Of a stretch of 64,000 nucleotides of DNA, positions 36,080 to 45,627 are shown piece after piece. The DNA is from Thiomonas delicata (lineage in GTDB: Bacteria; Pseudomonadota; Gammaproteobacteria; Burkholderiales; Burkholderiaceae_C), in assembly GCF_900088825.1 (NCBI RefSeq), contig NZ_LT592171.1, forward strand, positions 916,425-980,424. The letters are read 5' to 3'. The position numbers and the translations under genes were made by a program. Within the stretch, counting starts at the first letter, position 1. Each line of letters starts with the position of its first letter. Under the pieces are notes generated by a model. That model had not been told where the DNA came from, did not search any database, and was given only the letters and a program-made list of their open reading frames with translations.

Positions 36080-36514
36080 ATGGCTGTCGATCCGAGAACC
36101 CTGGGGTGGCTGGCACGCGCGCTCAACCACGAGATGAGCGCGGTCCAGCAATATCTCGCACAAAGCGTGCTTGCGCGCCTTTGGGGCGATGTGGAACTCG
36201 CGGCCCGCCTGCGTGCCGAGGCCATCGAAGAACTGGAACACGCCGAACGCTTGATGGAGCGTCAGATCCTTCTCGGCGTGGCCCCTTCGGGCGGACAGTT
36301 GCCCGTCGTTCGCCTGGGCCGCAATGCACAGGAATTGCTCGCCCACGATCACCAGTTGGAAGTGCAGGCCGTCCAACTCTATGCCGATGCGCTGATGCAT
36401 GCACGGCGCTTGCGCGACCAAGATTCGACGGCTTTGCTCCAATCGCTGTTGGCGCAGGAGCGCGAGCATCTCGAGCACATTGCGCACACCAAATCCGCAG
36501 GGGCCTCGACATGA
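36080..36514 (+). CDS. Bacterioferritin-like di-iron protein of the carboxysome operon
   Basis: This 144-residue four-helix ferritin-like protein keeps every bacterioferritin ferroxidase ligand at the same number: Glu18, Glu51, His54, Glu94, Glu127 and His130. The haem ligand Met52 of E. coli Bfr is Leu52, so haem binding between subunits is not expected. Bfr-like genes at this position occur in several alpha-carboxysome operons, but their role is not established; iron storage, oxygen scavenging or redox buffering are guesses. It overlaps acRAF by four bases. Confidence 0.9.
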   Translation: MAVDPRTLGWLARALNHEMSAVQQYLAQSVLARLWGDVELAARLRAEAIEELEHAERLMERQILLGVAPSGGQLPVVRLGRNAQELLAHDHQLEVQAVQLYADALMHARRLRDQDSTALLQSLLAQEREHLEHIAHTKSAGAST

Positions 36515-36777
36515 GCGACGCATTGCAAGGCTGGGAAAGGCGCGACAAGCCGCCAACATTGTTCAGACGCTTCGCCTTCGAGCGTTACGCCCAGACGCGC
36601 GCGTTTCTCGATGCCTTGTCGGCTCTATGCGATGAGTTCGGGCGGCATCCGCAGAATATCAATTTCGGCACCACCTACGTCAATGTCACGCTCGAGGCGG
36701 CCGACGGCCAGGCCTTCGCGCCACAGGATGAAGTCTTCGCCGCACGCATCTCAGCGCTGGCCGAGCAGGGGGAGTGA
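36511..36777 (+). CDS. Rubisco assembly factor acRAF (pterin dehydratase-like)
   Basis: This 88-residue protein has the pterin-4a-carbinolamine dehydratase fold: FAFERYAQTRAFLDALSALCDE and then RHPQNINFGTTYVNVTLEA. The true enzyme has a catalytic histidine cluster (HHPE...); here it is RHPQNINFGT, so dehydratase activity is unlikely. The family acts as a chaperone of alpha-carboxysomal Rubisco assembly. The ATG lies in the stop of the ferritin-like gene and the end abuts mcdA, making three coupled genes. Confidence 0.92.
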   Translation: MSDALQGWERRDKPPTLFRRFAFERYAQTRAFLDALSALCDEFGRHPQNINFGTTYVNVTLEAADGQAFAPQDEVFAARISALAEQGE

Positions 36778-36788
36778 CGTTGGCAGGC

Positions 36789-37418
36789 ATGCGGGTCATC
36801 GCGGTCATCAACCAAAAGGGTGGTGCCGGCAAGACCACGGTGGCGATGAATCTCGCCGCCGGGCTGGCGCGACGTGCGCCAGCCGTGGTCGTCGATCTCG
36901 ACCCGCAGTCCTCGGCCACGCAATGGGCCGCGGCCGGCACCGCGACATTTCCCGCCACGGTCAAGCAGCTTCGCGTCGGCGCCAGCCTGCCTGATTTGCG
37001 CCGGGAATTCCGCGCCTTCGATCACATCGTGCTCGACTGCCCGCCATCGGTCGACACCCGCGCCGCGGCACTCGCGCTGCAGACCTGCGATGTCGCGCTG
37101 ATCCCGGTTCTGCCTTCGCCCGTGGACCTGTGGGCTAGCCTGCGGCTACCTCAGGAAATCGACGAGGCGCGCAAACGCAATCCGAAGCTGCGAGCCTTCC
37201 TGCTGCTCAATCAGATCGAAGCGCGAAGCGCGCTGTCGGCGGCCATGCAGGAAGCGCTGGCCGAATTCGGCCTGCCGGTGCTGCAAACCCCGGTACGCCG
37301 GCGCAGCATCTACAAGACGGCGGCGCTCGAAGGCGTGTCGGTGTTTCAAATGGGTGCGCGCGGGCAGGCCGCCGCCGCAGAAATCGAGGCCATCATCGAG
37401 GAGGTTGTAGCATCATGA
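36789..37418 (+). CDS. mcdA: ParA-type ATPase McdA, carboxysome positioning
   Basis: This 209-residue ParA/MinD-family ATPase has the deviant Walker A box with signature lysine, KGGAGKTT, then DLDPQSSATQW and the Walker B-like HIVLDCPPS. In alpha-carboxysome operons this gene is McdA, which forms ATP-dependent gradients on the nucleoid to space carboxysomes. ATG 36789 is preferred; GTG 36774 overlaps the acRAF stop and would add five residues. Its stop overlaps the mcdB start. Confidence 0.92.
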   Translation: MRVIAVINQKGGAGKTTVAMNLAAGLARRAPAVVVDLDPQSSATQWAAAGTATFPATVKQLRVGASLPDLRREFRAFDHIVLDCPPSVDTRAAALALQTCDVALIPVLPSPVDLWASLRLPQEIDEARKRNPKLRAFLLLNQIEARSALSAAMQEALAEFGLPVLQTPVRRRSIYKTAALEGVSVFQMGARGQAAAAEIEAIIEEVVAS

Positions 37419-37660
37419 CCAGCATCAAAGACAAGCTTGCCAGCAGTGTGCGTCAGGCCAAATCCGCCACGCCGTCCAAGACCGCCGCTGCCAAGCCCGC
37501 CGCACCGCGCCCGGCAGCCAAGGGCGCCAAGCAAACGAGCACGCAGCCCGCGCCGGCGCGTCAAGCCGCTGCCCCTGCGCGCATCCAGGGCACTGGAGCG
37601 AACCTTGAGCCCGCTTCGAGCGCCCAGGCACTTTTCCCCGATCGCGTGTGGCCGGACTGA
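37415..37660 (+). CDS. mcdB: Carboxysome positioning adaptor McdB (alpha type)
   Basis: This 81-residue, low-complexity protein is rich in Ala, Lys and Pro, with a basic N-terminus (MTSIKDKLASSVRQAK) and an acidic, Trp-containing end (LFPDRVWPD). Small disordered proteins with an invariant C-terminal tryptophan next to mcdA are alpha-type McdB, which couples carboxysomes to the McdA gradient. It starts in the mcdA stop (ATGA). The call rests on context and composition more than on a fold. Confidence 0.85.
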   Translation: MTSIKDKLASSVRQAKSATPSKTAAAKPAAPRPAAKGAKQTSTQPAPARQAAAPARIQGTGANLEPASSAQALFPDRVWPD

Positions 37661-37780
37661 AACCGGTCGAACCGATGACTTCTGGATACCACCATGCGTG
37701 ACGAAAATCTGATGCGAACCTATATGCCGCGGCGGGATGCAGCTTCCCGTTCTACGACTTCGACCTCGGAGACGCAACCG

Positions 37781-38617
37781 ATGTCGCGATCAGCGGCCGA
37801 AACCGGTGCGCCGACATCGGGTTTGCTCGACAGCTACCGCGTGGCCCGCGAGCCCTACTATCGCGCCGTCGGCGACGAAGTCGCGCTGTACGAGGCGGCA
37901 TACTCGGTGCGCATGCCCATCATGCTCAAGGGGCCCACCGGCTGCGGCAAGACCCGTTTTGTCGAATACATGGCGTGGAAGCTCGGCAAGCCGCTGATCA
38001 CCGTGGCGTGCAACGAGGACATGACCGCCTCCGACCTGGTCGGCCGCTTCTTGCTCGACGCCAGCGGCACGCGCTGGCAGGATGGACCGCTGGCGCTGGC
38101 AGCGCGCCATGGCGCGATTTGCTATCTCGACGAAGTGGTCGAGGCCCGGCAGGACACCACGGTCGTGATCCACCCGCTGACCGACGCGCGGCGCATTCTG
38201 CCGCTGGAGAAAAAGGGCGAGATCATCGAGGCGCACCCCGATTTCCAGGTGGTCATCTCGTACAACCCGGGCTACCAGTCGCTGATGAAAGACCTCAAGC
38301 AGTCGACCAAGCAACGTTTCGGCGCATTGGATTTCAACTACCCCGAACACGAGACCGAGGCCGAGATCGTCGCGCACGAAAGCGGCGTGGGCGTGGACGT
38401 GGCGAAGAACCTGGTGCACATCGCCGAGCGGGCGCGCAACCTCAAAGGGCATGGCCTCGATGAAGGCATTTCCACCCGCATGCTGATCTACGCCGGCAGC
38501 CTGATCGCCAAGGGCGTGGCGCCGCTGGCGGCGTGCCGCGTCGCCTTGGTGCGGCCGATCACCGACGACCCCGACATGCGCGATGCGCTCGATTCGGCGG
38601 TCACCACCTACTTCTGA
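37781..38617 (+). CDS. cbbQ: Rubisco activase AAA+ subunit CbbQ
   Basis: This 278-residue MoxR-class AAA+ ATPase has Walker A GPTGCGKT and Walker B ICYLDEV, followed by the sensor-like [11 protein letters not shown]. CbbQ hexamers with CbbO remove inhibitory sugar phosphates from Rubisco, using ATP. ATG 37781 gives the usual CbbQ length; an in-frame ATG at 37694 would add a 29-residue serine/threonine-rich tail and cannot be excluded. Confidence 0.96.
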   Translation: MSRSAAETGAPTSGLLDSYRVAREPYYRAVGDEVALYEAAYSVRMPIMLKGPTGCGKTRFVEYMAWKLGKPLITVACNEDMTASDLVGRFLLDASGTRWQDGPLALAARHGAICYLDEVVEARQDTTVVIHPLTDARRILPLEKKGEIIEAHPDFQVVISYNPGYQSLMKDLKQSTKQRFGALDFNYPEHETEAEIVAHESGVGVDVAKNLVHIAERARNLKGHGLDEGISTRMLIYAGSLIAKGVAPLAACRVALVRPITDDPDMRDALDSAVTTYF

Positions 38618-38680
38618 TCGGACCGCATCGCCCGTACGCTCCCGGCAGCGCTGTCTTGCGGCCGGGGCGGGGTTCGCATC

Positions 38681-41041
38681 ATGGCCATTCACCTCGAAGA
38701 ATTCCAAGAACTGCTCGACGAACTGCCCGGAGGCGCGCAGGAGCTGCTGCGTGCGTCTTGGAACGAGGCGGCGCGTGCATTCACGCCGCGCGGCCTGGAC
38801 AACTACATCAAGGGCGCGGTCGCGTTGCATCACCTCGGCCGCGGCGAAGACCTGGTCGTCGGCTTCATCCAGTCCATGCCCGAGCTGGCGCGCGGGGTGG
38901 GCGAGGAAGTGCTGCCCGATCTGGTCAATTTTCTCCTCAGCATGGCGTCCAAGACCTCGGGCCATGTGCTGGCGCTGATCGTCGGCACCGCGCCGCTGGC
39001 GGCGCAGCGCCTGGGCGATGCCGACCTGTTCGGCAGTTACCTCAAGGTGCTCGAGATCGTGCTCGCGCAGGTGCCCCGCGGCCTGCGCCCGATGTTGGAA
39101 AACCTCGACCGTCTGCTCACCCAGCTCACCTTGGGTGGCCTGCGGCGCTGGGTGCAGTGGGGCGCGCAGGCGTATCGCAGCGATTTCGACGGTCAGGTCG
39201 CGTACTTTTCGCTGCAGAGTCCGGACGCGCTGGCTGTGCTGCAGCAAGAGCGCAAGGGCACGCTGTTCGTCGACATCCAGCGCCGCCTGAACATCTATCA
39301 ACGCGCGATGTGGGGGCGCGATTTTTTCCTGCGGCCGACCGCGGGTGATTACGAAAACCGCGAAGCACTCAAGCCCTACATCGAGCATTACGTCATCCAC
39401 ATCGCCGACGCCTACGACGACTACAAGCCGCTGGGCCCCGACACCCCGCCCGAGCAATGCGTGCCGGCGCTGGAGATCTACCGCGCCGCGGCCAACCATT
39501 GCGCCGCGCATCTGGTGTTCACCCAACAGCCGCTGTCCATGCAGATGCTGCACCCGGCGCAAATGGCCGTGATCGAGGTGTTCGAAGATGCACGGGTCGA
39601 GGAACTGGCAATCCGGCAGTTTCCGAACATGCGCGAGGCCTGGCTGGCGTTGCACCCGGTGTTCGACGATGCGCGCGAGCCGCAGAGCGTCGGCGAACTG
39701 CTCGACCGCCTGGCTCGCGCGTTGCTGGAAGCGCAGAGCCGCGACCCGCATCCCTGGGTGCGCGAAGCCGTGGCGGCGTTTCGCGCGCAGGACGATCTGT
39801 CGAGCAACCAGACGAGCTGGAACCTCGGCATCGATTTGTCGCATAAGCTGTTCGAGCTGCCGCTGCCCGAGTTCAACAGCCGCACCGATCACCGCTTGAG
39901 CGCGATCTACCGCGACGACAACCGGGCGGTGTGGCAGCTCGAGGAGTACGACGAGGCGCAGGCGCTGGAAGCCACCTGGCAGACGCGGCAGCAGGTGCGC
40001 AAGAAAGTCAGCCTGATGGAAATGGTCAACGAAGTCGACAACGAGTTCGCCGGCGATGACGCGCAGGAAGTCTGGGAGCTGCCGACCGAATACCTGTTCG
40101 ACGACGGCGTCAGCATCAACGAACTCGAAGGCCGCCCACCGATTTCCGAGCCTTTCCATTATCCCGAGTGGGACTACCAGATTCAGCTCGACCGCCCGAA
40201 CTGGGTCACCGTCCTCGAGCGCCATCCGCCGGTGCGTGAGCTCGAAATCATCGAGAACATCATCGCCGATAACAAGCCGTTGATCTCGCGGCTGAAGTTC
40301 CTGATCGAATCGATGGTGCCGCAAGGCATGCAGCGCATCCGTCACGTCGAAGATGGCGACGAGATCGATATCAACGCCGCGGTGCGCGCGATGATCGACA
40401 TCCGCATGGGCCAGCAACCCGACCCGCGCATCATGATGCGGAACAAGCGCAAGCTGCGCGAGCTCGCCGTGATGGTGTTGCTGGACATGTCCGAGTCGTC
40501 CAACGACAAGGTGCGCGGACACGACTACACGGTGATGGACCTCACCCGCACGGCCACCGTGCTGTTCGCCGACGCGCTCGACCGCATCGGCGATCCGTTC
40601 GCGATCCACGGCTTCTGCTCCGATGGCCGGCACGACGTGCACTACCACCGCTTCAAGGACTTCGACCAGCCTTATGGCGACCTCGTCAAGGCACGCCTGG
40701 CCGGCATGAAGGGGCATCTGTCCACGCGCATGGGCGCGGCGCTGCGTCACGCCGGGCACTATCTGGCGCAGCAGCCCAAGTCCAAGCGCGTGATTTTCGT
40801 CATCACCGACGGCGAGCCGGCCGACAACGACGTGCGTGATCCGCAATACCTGCGCCACGACACCAAGCATGCGATCGAGCAACTCGCGCGCCAGGGCATC
40901 ACGGTGTATGCGCTGTCGCTCGACCCGCATGCCGACCAATACGTATCGCGCATTTTCGGGGCGAAGAACTTCACCGTCATCGACCAGGTCGAGCGTCTGC
41001 CGGAAAAACTGCCGATGCTGTACATGAACCTCACGCGCTGA
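38681..41041 (+). CDS. cbbO: Rubisco activase adaptor CbbO (VWA protein)
   Basis: This 786-residue protein ends in a von Willebrand factor A domain (about 590-786). Its metal-binding MIDAS motif DMSESS is intact, with a later ITDGEP completing the site. The N-terminal two-thirds is helical and specific to CbbO/NorD-type proteins. CbbO docks CbbQ onto Rubisco through the MIDAS. It follows cbbQ by 63 bases in the operon. Confidence 0.96.
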   Translation: MAIHLEEFQELLDELPGGAQELLRASWNEAARAFTPRGLDNYIKGAVALHHLGRGEDLVVGFIQSMPELARGVGEEVLPDLVNFLLSMASKTSGHVLALIVGTAPLAAQRLGDADLFGSYLKVLEIVLAQVPRGLRPMLENLDRLLTQLTLGGLRRWVQWGAQAYRSDFDGQVAYFSLQSPDALAVLQQERKGTLFVDIQRRLNIYQRAMWGRDFFLRPTAGDYENREALKPYIEHYVIHIADAYDDYKPLGPDTPPEQCVPALEIYRAAANHCAAHLVFTQQPLSMQMLHPAQMAVIEVFEDARVEELAIRQFPNMREAWLALHPVFDDAREPQSVGELLDRLARALLEAQSRDPHPWVREAVAAFRAQDDLSSNQTSWNLGIDLSHKLFELPLPEFNSRTDHRLSAIYRDDNRAVWQLEEYDEAQALEATWQTRQQVRKKVSLMEMVNEVDNEFAGDDAQEVWELPTEYLFDDGVSINELEGRPPISEPFHYPEWDYQIQLDRPNWVTVLERHPPVRELEIIENIIADNKPLISRLKFLIESMVPQGMQRIRHVEDGDEIDINAAVRAMIDIRMGQQPDPRIMMRNKRKLRELAVMVLLDMSESSNDKVRGHDYTVMDLTRTATVLFADALDRIGDPFAIHGFCSDGRHDVHYHRFKDFDQPYGDLVKARLAGMKGHLSTRMGAALRHAGHYLAQQPKSKRVIFVITDGEPADNDVRDPQYLRHDTKHAIEQLARQGITVYALSLDPHADQYVSRIFGAKNFTVIDQVERLPEKLPMLYMNLTR

Positions 41042-41054
41042 AGGGTGCCACGCG

Positions 41055-41687
41055 ATGAAAATCAGCTTGCGCACCTTCGTCTTTCTCGACGCGCTGCAAC
41101 CGCAGCTCGCGTCCTATCTCGCCACCTCGTCGCAGGGCTTTCTGCCGGTGCCGGGCGATGCCTGCATGTGGATCGAAGTCGCCCCCGGCATGGCGGTCCA
41201 CAACCTCTCGGACATCGCGCTGAAAAAAACCAATGTGCGCATGGGTGAGCAGGTGGTGGAGCGTGCGTTCGGATCGATGGAAATCCATTTCCGCAACCAA
41301 AGCGAAGTGCTCGCTGCCGGCGATGTGATCCTGCGGCAGCTCGACACCACGATGGAATCGCGCCTGCGCTGCAAAATCGCTTGGAACGAGATCATCCGCG
41401 CCATCACCCCCGACCATGCCACGCTGATCAACCGTCAACTGCGCAAAGGCTCGATGCTGTTGCCGGGCAAGAGCATGTTCATCCTCGAAGTCGAGCCTGC
41501 CGGCTACATTGTCTATGCGGCCAATGAGGCGGAAAAGGCCGCTCACGTCACGCTGGTGGACGTCAAACCCTTCGGCAGCTTCGGCCGCCTGACTATGATG
41601 GGATCGGAGGCCGAGGCCGAGGAGGCGCAACGTGCCGCAGTGGCGGCGATCGAGCGCCTGAACCAGCGCGCTGCCGCCCACCCCTGA
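41055..41687 (+). CDS. csoS1D: Tandem-BMC shell protein CsoS1D
   Basis: This 210-residue protein has two BMC folds in tandem (about 30-105 and 130-205), the second recognisable in [20 protein letters not shown] then [18 protein letters not shown]. CsoS1D forms pseudohexameric trimers that stack and can open a large gated pore for metabolites such as RuBP. The paired gate residues Glu-Arg appear as E69-R70 in [13 protein letters not shown]. It lies directly behind cbbO, with a 13-base gap. Confidence 0.88.
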   Translation: MKISLRTFVFLDALQPQLASYLATSSQGFLPVPGDACMWIEVAPGMAVHNLSDIALKKTNVRMGEQVVERAFGSMEIHFRNQSEVLAAGDVILRQLDTTMESRLRCKIAWNEIIRAITPDHATLINRQLRKGSMLLPGKSMFILEVEPAGYIVYAANEAEKAAHVTLVDVKPFGSFGRLTMMGSEAEAEEAQRAAVAAIERLNQRAAAHP

Positions 41688-41727
41688 GGCAGAGCGACGC
41701 TGCCGAGCCGCCCCCGCACATCGCATC

Positions 41728-42552
41728 ATGGAAATCGACTCGATCGCCAAGCGCCTGCTGTTTTGCACGGTGCGCGTGGACACCGAACTCGAAGACGGCA
41801 GTGCCGGCTCGGGAACCGCGTTCATCATCACCCACAGCCACGCCAAGGGCACGACGCCGTTCATCGTCACCAATCGGCATCTGGTCGAAGGGGTGCGCCG
41901 CGGCGGGTTGGTGTTCACGCAGGCGCGTGATGGCAAGCCCGCCTTCGGCCAGCGTTTCCAACTCAACATCGACGACTTCCCGGCGGCTTGGTTTTTCCAT
42001 CCCGATCCCGAGGTCGACTTGGCCATCGTGCCGCTGCGCCCGCTGGAGCGCGCCGCGCGCGAACTTGGCATCGATCTCTATTACCACGCGATCGACAGCG
42101 CCAGCATTCCCGATGCCGCCGCCACGCGCGGCTTCGACGCGCTTGAGGACGTGTTGTTCGTCGGCTACCCCAGCGGTATGTGGGATGAGGTCAACCTCAT
42201 GCCTATCCTGCGCCGGGGCACCACTGCCACGCCGCTGGAACTCGATTTCGAGGGCCAGAAGCAGTTCCTGATCGACGCCGCGGTGTACCCGGGGTCGAGC
42301 GGAAGCCCGGTGTTCGTCATGCGCGACGATCCGCTGCGCCCGCGCGGCGACGGCGCGCGCTCGATCTGGTTTGCGGGTGTCGTCGCGGCGGTGTTTTTCC
42401 GCGAAGAAGCCAACCAGATCGTCCCCGGCCCGGTGCCGGCGCACAATGCAGGCCCGTCGGTCGCTTCCGAAATGATCGACCTGGGTTTGATCATCAAGTC
42501 CGAATCGGTGCGCGAAGTCATCGACGCTTTCGTGCGCAACTGGCTTAGCTGA
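41728..42552 (+). CDS. Trypsin-like serine protease in the carboxysome operon
   Basis: This 274-residue protein has the chymotrypsin-fold triad: His in FIVTNRHLVEG, Asp in EVDLAIVPL and Ser in YPGSSGSPVF. It has no signal peptide, membrane helix or PDZ domain, so it should act in the cytoplasm. It lies 40 bases after csoS1D and 36 before the next small gene, all on one strand, which points to co-transcription. Proteases are not a known part of alpha-carboxysomes. Processing of CsoS2, CsoSCA or the shell, or unrelated quality control, are possible. Confidence 0.8.
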   Translation: MEIDSIAKRLLFCTVRVDTELEDGSAGSGTAFIITHSHAKGTTPFIVTNRHLVEGVRRGGLVFTQARDGKPAFGQRFQLNIDDFPAAWFFHPDPEVDLAIVPLRPLERAARELGIDLYYHAIDSASIPDAAATRGFDALEDVLFVGYPSGMWDEVNLMPILRRGTTATPLELDFEGQKQFLIDAAVYPGSSGSPVFVMRDDPLRPRGDGARSIWFAGVVAAVFFREEANQIVPGPVPAHNAGPSVASEMIDLGLIIKSESVREVIDAFVRNWLS

Positions 42553-42588
42553 TCGTTCGAACCCCACAGCCGCTTCACCGGTGCAACC

Positions 42589-42888
42589 ATGCAAAAGATG
42601 ACCTATCCCGGATTCAGTCAGGACAAGCACGGCATCACCCAGCTCGGCCGTGTCGTGCTCGACGCCCGCGTGTTCGGCTTCATCGCCGAGACCGAGGATT
42701 GCGCCGGCTGGGACCTGGGCCGCATGCAGGCCCTGGTCGAACGCGTGGACCGCGAGTGGGACAAGCACGGCAACCTGCCGAGCAGTTTGCCTCCCGAACT
42801 CCGCGCGCGTCACGCCCGCTTCTATGCGGAGGCCATCGTCCGCGCCAGGGAACATGGCTGGGACGCGGAACTGGACGACGACGAGTAG
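42589..42888 (+). CDS. Small conserved-looking protein, unknown function
   Basis: This 99-residue soluble protein begins YPGFSQDKHGITQLGRVVLDA and has an acidic end (AELDDDE). It is mostly helical with several tryptophans and no signal or membrane segment. It is not recognised as any family. It follows the protease by 36 bases and is the last gene before the strand run is broken by the mgtA promoter region. It may be a regulatory or cargo-related part of the carboxysome operon, by position only. Confidence 0.7.
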   Translation: MQKMTYPGFSQDKHGITQLGRVVLDARVFGFIAETEDCAGWDLGRMQALVERVDREWDKHGNLPSSLPPELRARHARFYAEAIVRAREHGWDAELDDDE

Positions 42889-43038
42889 GCCGGCACAGAC
42901 CGCCCCGGTGCTTGTCATGCCGGGCCGGACGGCGTGGCTGTCATGGTCTGCGCCTACGATCGGGGCTCGAAGTCCAAAGCCGTGCTTCCCATCGATGCGC
43001 GAATGCGGACGCAGCCACCGTGACCCGGATCATGATCC

Positions 43039-45537
43039 ATGGATACGCATGCGACCGCTCGGCCCATGCAGTGGAATGGCCTGAGCAGCGCCGAAGCGCA
43101 GGCGCGATTCAAGCGCGACGGCCCCAACCAGATCCGGCCGCAGCCGCAACGGCGGCTGGCCCTGCAACTACTGGCGCGGTTCCAGAACCCGCTGGTGCTG
43201 ATCCTGCTGGCGGCCAGCGGCGTTTCGGCGATGACGGGCGATGTCATGGGCGCCGCCGTCATCGGCGTCATCATCCTGGCCAGTGTGCTGCTGGACTTTT
43301 TCCAGGAGCATCGTGCCGGCCGAGCGGCCGAGCGTCTGGCCGAGCAAGTCGCCGTGACCGTCACGACGCTGCGCGACGGTCTGCCGTGCGCGTTGGCTTT
43401 GCCGCAACTGGTGCAGGGCGATGTCGTTCTTTTGTCCGCGGGCAACCTGGTCCCGGCCGACGGTTTGGCGCTGGAAGTCGAGGATTTTTTCGTCAATCAG
43501 GCCCAGCTCACCGGAGAGCCGTATCCGGTCGAGAAACACGTCGATCCGAGCGCTGGGTTCGACGCCTGGCTGCCCGAGGCCGGGAATGCCGTGTTCATGG
43601 GCAGCTCGGTGATCAGCGGTTCGGCGCGCATCCTCGTCATGCGCACGGGGTCTGCCACCGCGCTGGGGCAGATCGCGGCATCCCTGGCCAAGCCGGCCCC
43701 GGCAACGGCGTTCGAGCGCGGGACGCGCCAGTTCGGCCTGTTGATCATGCGTCTGACCCTGGCCATGGTGCTGTTCGTGCTGCTGGTCAACATCGTCCAT
43801 CACCGTCCGTTGCTGGAATCGTTTCTGTTCGCGGTGGCGCTGGCGGTCGGGCTCACGCCCGAGCTGCTGCCGATGATCGTCTCGGTGACGCTGGCGCGAG
43901 GCGCCTTGCGCATGGCGGACCAGAAGGTCATCGTCAAGCGCTTGTCAGCCATCCAGGACATGGGATCGATGGACGTCCTGTGCACCGACAAGACCGGAAC
44001 GCTGACGCAGGCGCGCATACGCCTGGAGCGCCATGTCGACGCGCAAAACCAGGAATACGCGCGGGTGCTGGAACTGGCCTACTTGAACAGTTCTTTCGAA
44101 ACCGGGCTGAAGAGCCCGCTCGACGACGCCATCCTGCAGCATGGCGAAGTGGACGTTTCCGGGTGGAAAAAGCTCGACGAGGTGCCGTTCGACTTCGAGC
44201 GCCGACGGGTTTCGGTCCTGGTCGCGCGCGGGTCGCAGCGCCTGCTGATCTGCAAGGGCGCGCCGGAAGACATCCTCCGCCTGTGCGCCCGGTACGAGGG
44301 CGAGGGCGGCGAGATCCTGCCGCTCGACGCGCAGGCGCGCGGGCGCATCGAGGGACTTTTCGACCGCCTGGGAGATGACGGTTTTCGCGTGCTGGGGATC
44401 GGCTGGCGCGAGGTGGCAGCGGATCATCCGCACGCCGTCGTCACCGATGAAACCGCGCTGATCTTCGCCGGGCTCGCCGCATTTCTCGATCCCCCCAAGG
44501 CGAGCGCGGGCCCGGCGCTGGCCGCCATGGTCGCCAGCGGCCTGGCGGTGAAAATCGTGACCGGCGACAGCGAGCGCGTCACGCGGCACGTCTGCGCGCA
44601 GCTGGGCTTGCCGATCACCGGCGTGCTGACCGGCCAGGAGATCGCGCGCATGAACGACGATGCGCTGCGCGCGCGCGTGGGCGGGGTGAATCTCATTTGC
44701 CGCGCCAACCCGGCGCAGAAGACCCGTGTCCTGCTGGCGCTCAAGGCGCGCGGGCACGTCGTCGGCTATCTGGGCGACGGCATCAACGACGCCCCTTCCT
44801 TGCACACCGCCGACGTGGGCATCTCCGTCGACAGCGCGGTGGACGTGGCCAAGCAGGCCGCGGCCATGATCCTGCTCGAGAACGACCTCCACGTGCTGCA
44901 CGCCGGCATCCTCGAAGGCCGGCGCACCTTCGGCAACGTGATGAAGTACATCATGATGGCGACCAGCTCCAACTTCGGCAATATGTTCAGCATGGCCGCG
45001 GCAGCCGTGGTCTTGCCCTTCCTGCCCATGCTGCCGTTGCAGATCCTGCTCAACAACCTGCTCTACGACGTCTCCGAGTTGCCGCTGCCGCTCGATCGCG
45101 TGGACCATGAGGACATGGCGCGCCCGCGACGCTGGGACATGCGCTTCATCCGCAACTTCATGCTGGTGATCGGGCCGATCAGCTCGGTGTTCGATCTGCT
45201 CACCTTCTACCTGCTGATCGTTCTGTTCAAGGCCGACGAGGCGCTTTTTCACACCGGCTGGTTCGTCGAGTCCATCGCCACCCAGGTCCTGGTGATCTTC
45301 GTCATCCGCACGCGGCGCAACCCGCTGCGCAGCCACCCGCATCCCTGGTTGATGCTGGTTTCCCTGGGGGTGGTGGCGCTGGCCATGCTGCTGCCCTTCT
45401 CGCCCATCGCCGGCGATCTGGGTTTCGCGCCGCTGCCCTTGGAGTTCTTCGCACTCCTGACGGTGCTGCTGGTGGTCTACCTGCTCTTGGTGGAGGCCGG
45501 CAAGCGCTGGTTCTACCGGCGCTGGGCATACGCATGA
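43039..45537 (+). CDS. mgtA: Magnesium-translocating P-type ATPase MgtA
   Basis: This 832-residue P-type (3B) ATPase imports Mg2+ using ATP. It shows the actuator loop QLTGEPYPVEK, the ion-helix segment GLTPELLPMIVSVTLARGAL and the phosphorylation motif DKTGTLT, plus the hinge YLGDGINDAPSLHTADVGI. Sequence between GLTPELLPMI and MDVLCTDKTGTLT is closer to MgtA/MgtB than to calcium pumps. No Mg-sensing leader was identified in the 150-base gap before it. Mg2+ supply would suit Rubisco demand, but it is not obviously in the carboxysome operon. Confidence 0.92.
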   Translation: MDTHATARPMQWNGLSSAEAQARFKRDGPNQIRPQPQRRLALQLLARFQNPLVLILLAASGVSAMTGDVMGAAVIGVIILASVLLDFFQEHRAGRAAERLAEQVAVTVTTLRDGLPCALALPQLVQGDVVLLSAGNLVPADGLALEVEDFFVNQAQLTGEPYPVEKHVDPSAGFDAWLPEAGNAVFMGSSVISGSARILVMRTGSATALGQIAASLAKPAPATAFERGTRQFGLLIMRLTLAMVLFVLLVNIVHHRPLLESFLFAVALAVGLTPELLPMIVSVTLARGALRMADQKVIVKRLSAIQDMGSMDVLCTDKTGTLTQARIRLERHVDAQNQEYARVLELAYLNSSFETGLKSPLDDAILQHGEVDVSGWKKLDEVPFDFERRRVSVLVARGSQRLLICKGAPEDILRLCARYEGEGGEILPLDAQARGRIEGLFDRLGDDGFRVLGIGWREVAADHPHAVVTDETALIFAGLAAFLDPPKASAGPALAAMVASGLAVKIVTGDSERVTRHVCAQLGLPITGVLTGQEIARMNDDALRARVGGVNLICRANPAQKTRVLLALKARGHVVGYLGDGINDAPSLHTADVGISVDSAVDVAKQAAAMILLENDLHVLHAGILEGRRTFGNVMKYIMMATSSNFGNMFSMAAAAVVLPFLPMLPLQILLNNLLYDVSELPLPLDRVDHEDMARPRRWDMRFIRNFMLVIGPISSVFDLLTFYLLIVLFKADEALFHTGWFVESIATQVLVIFVIRTRRNPLRSHPHPWLMLVSLGVVALAMLLPFSPIAGDLGFAPLPLEFFALLTVLLVVYLLLVEAGKRWFYRRWAYA

Positions 45538-45627
45538 GAGCCACGCGATGGGTTTCTGCGCGATGCCGGCGCGGTATGTCGCCAGCGCCACGCGGCGAGC
45601 CCGTGTCTGTCACCGTGCAGGGCGCCC

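Noticed and set aside
36511-36777. Active pterin-4a-carbinolamine dehydratase
   Set aside because: The catalytic histidine cluster is replaced (RHPQN) and the context is Rubisco assembly.
37790-41074. 1094-residue open frame on the minus strand opposite cbbQ/cbbO
   Set aside because: It is antisense to two clear genes. Its histidine-, arginine- and glutamine-rich sequence without family resemblance is the usual shadow of GC-rich coding DNA.
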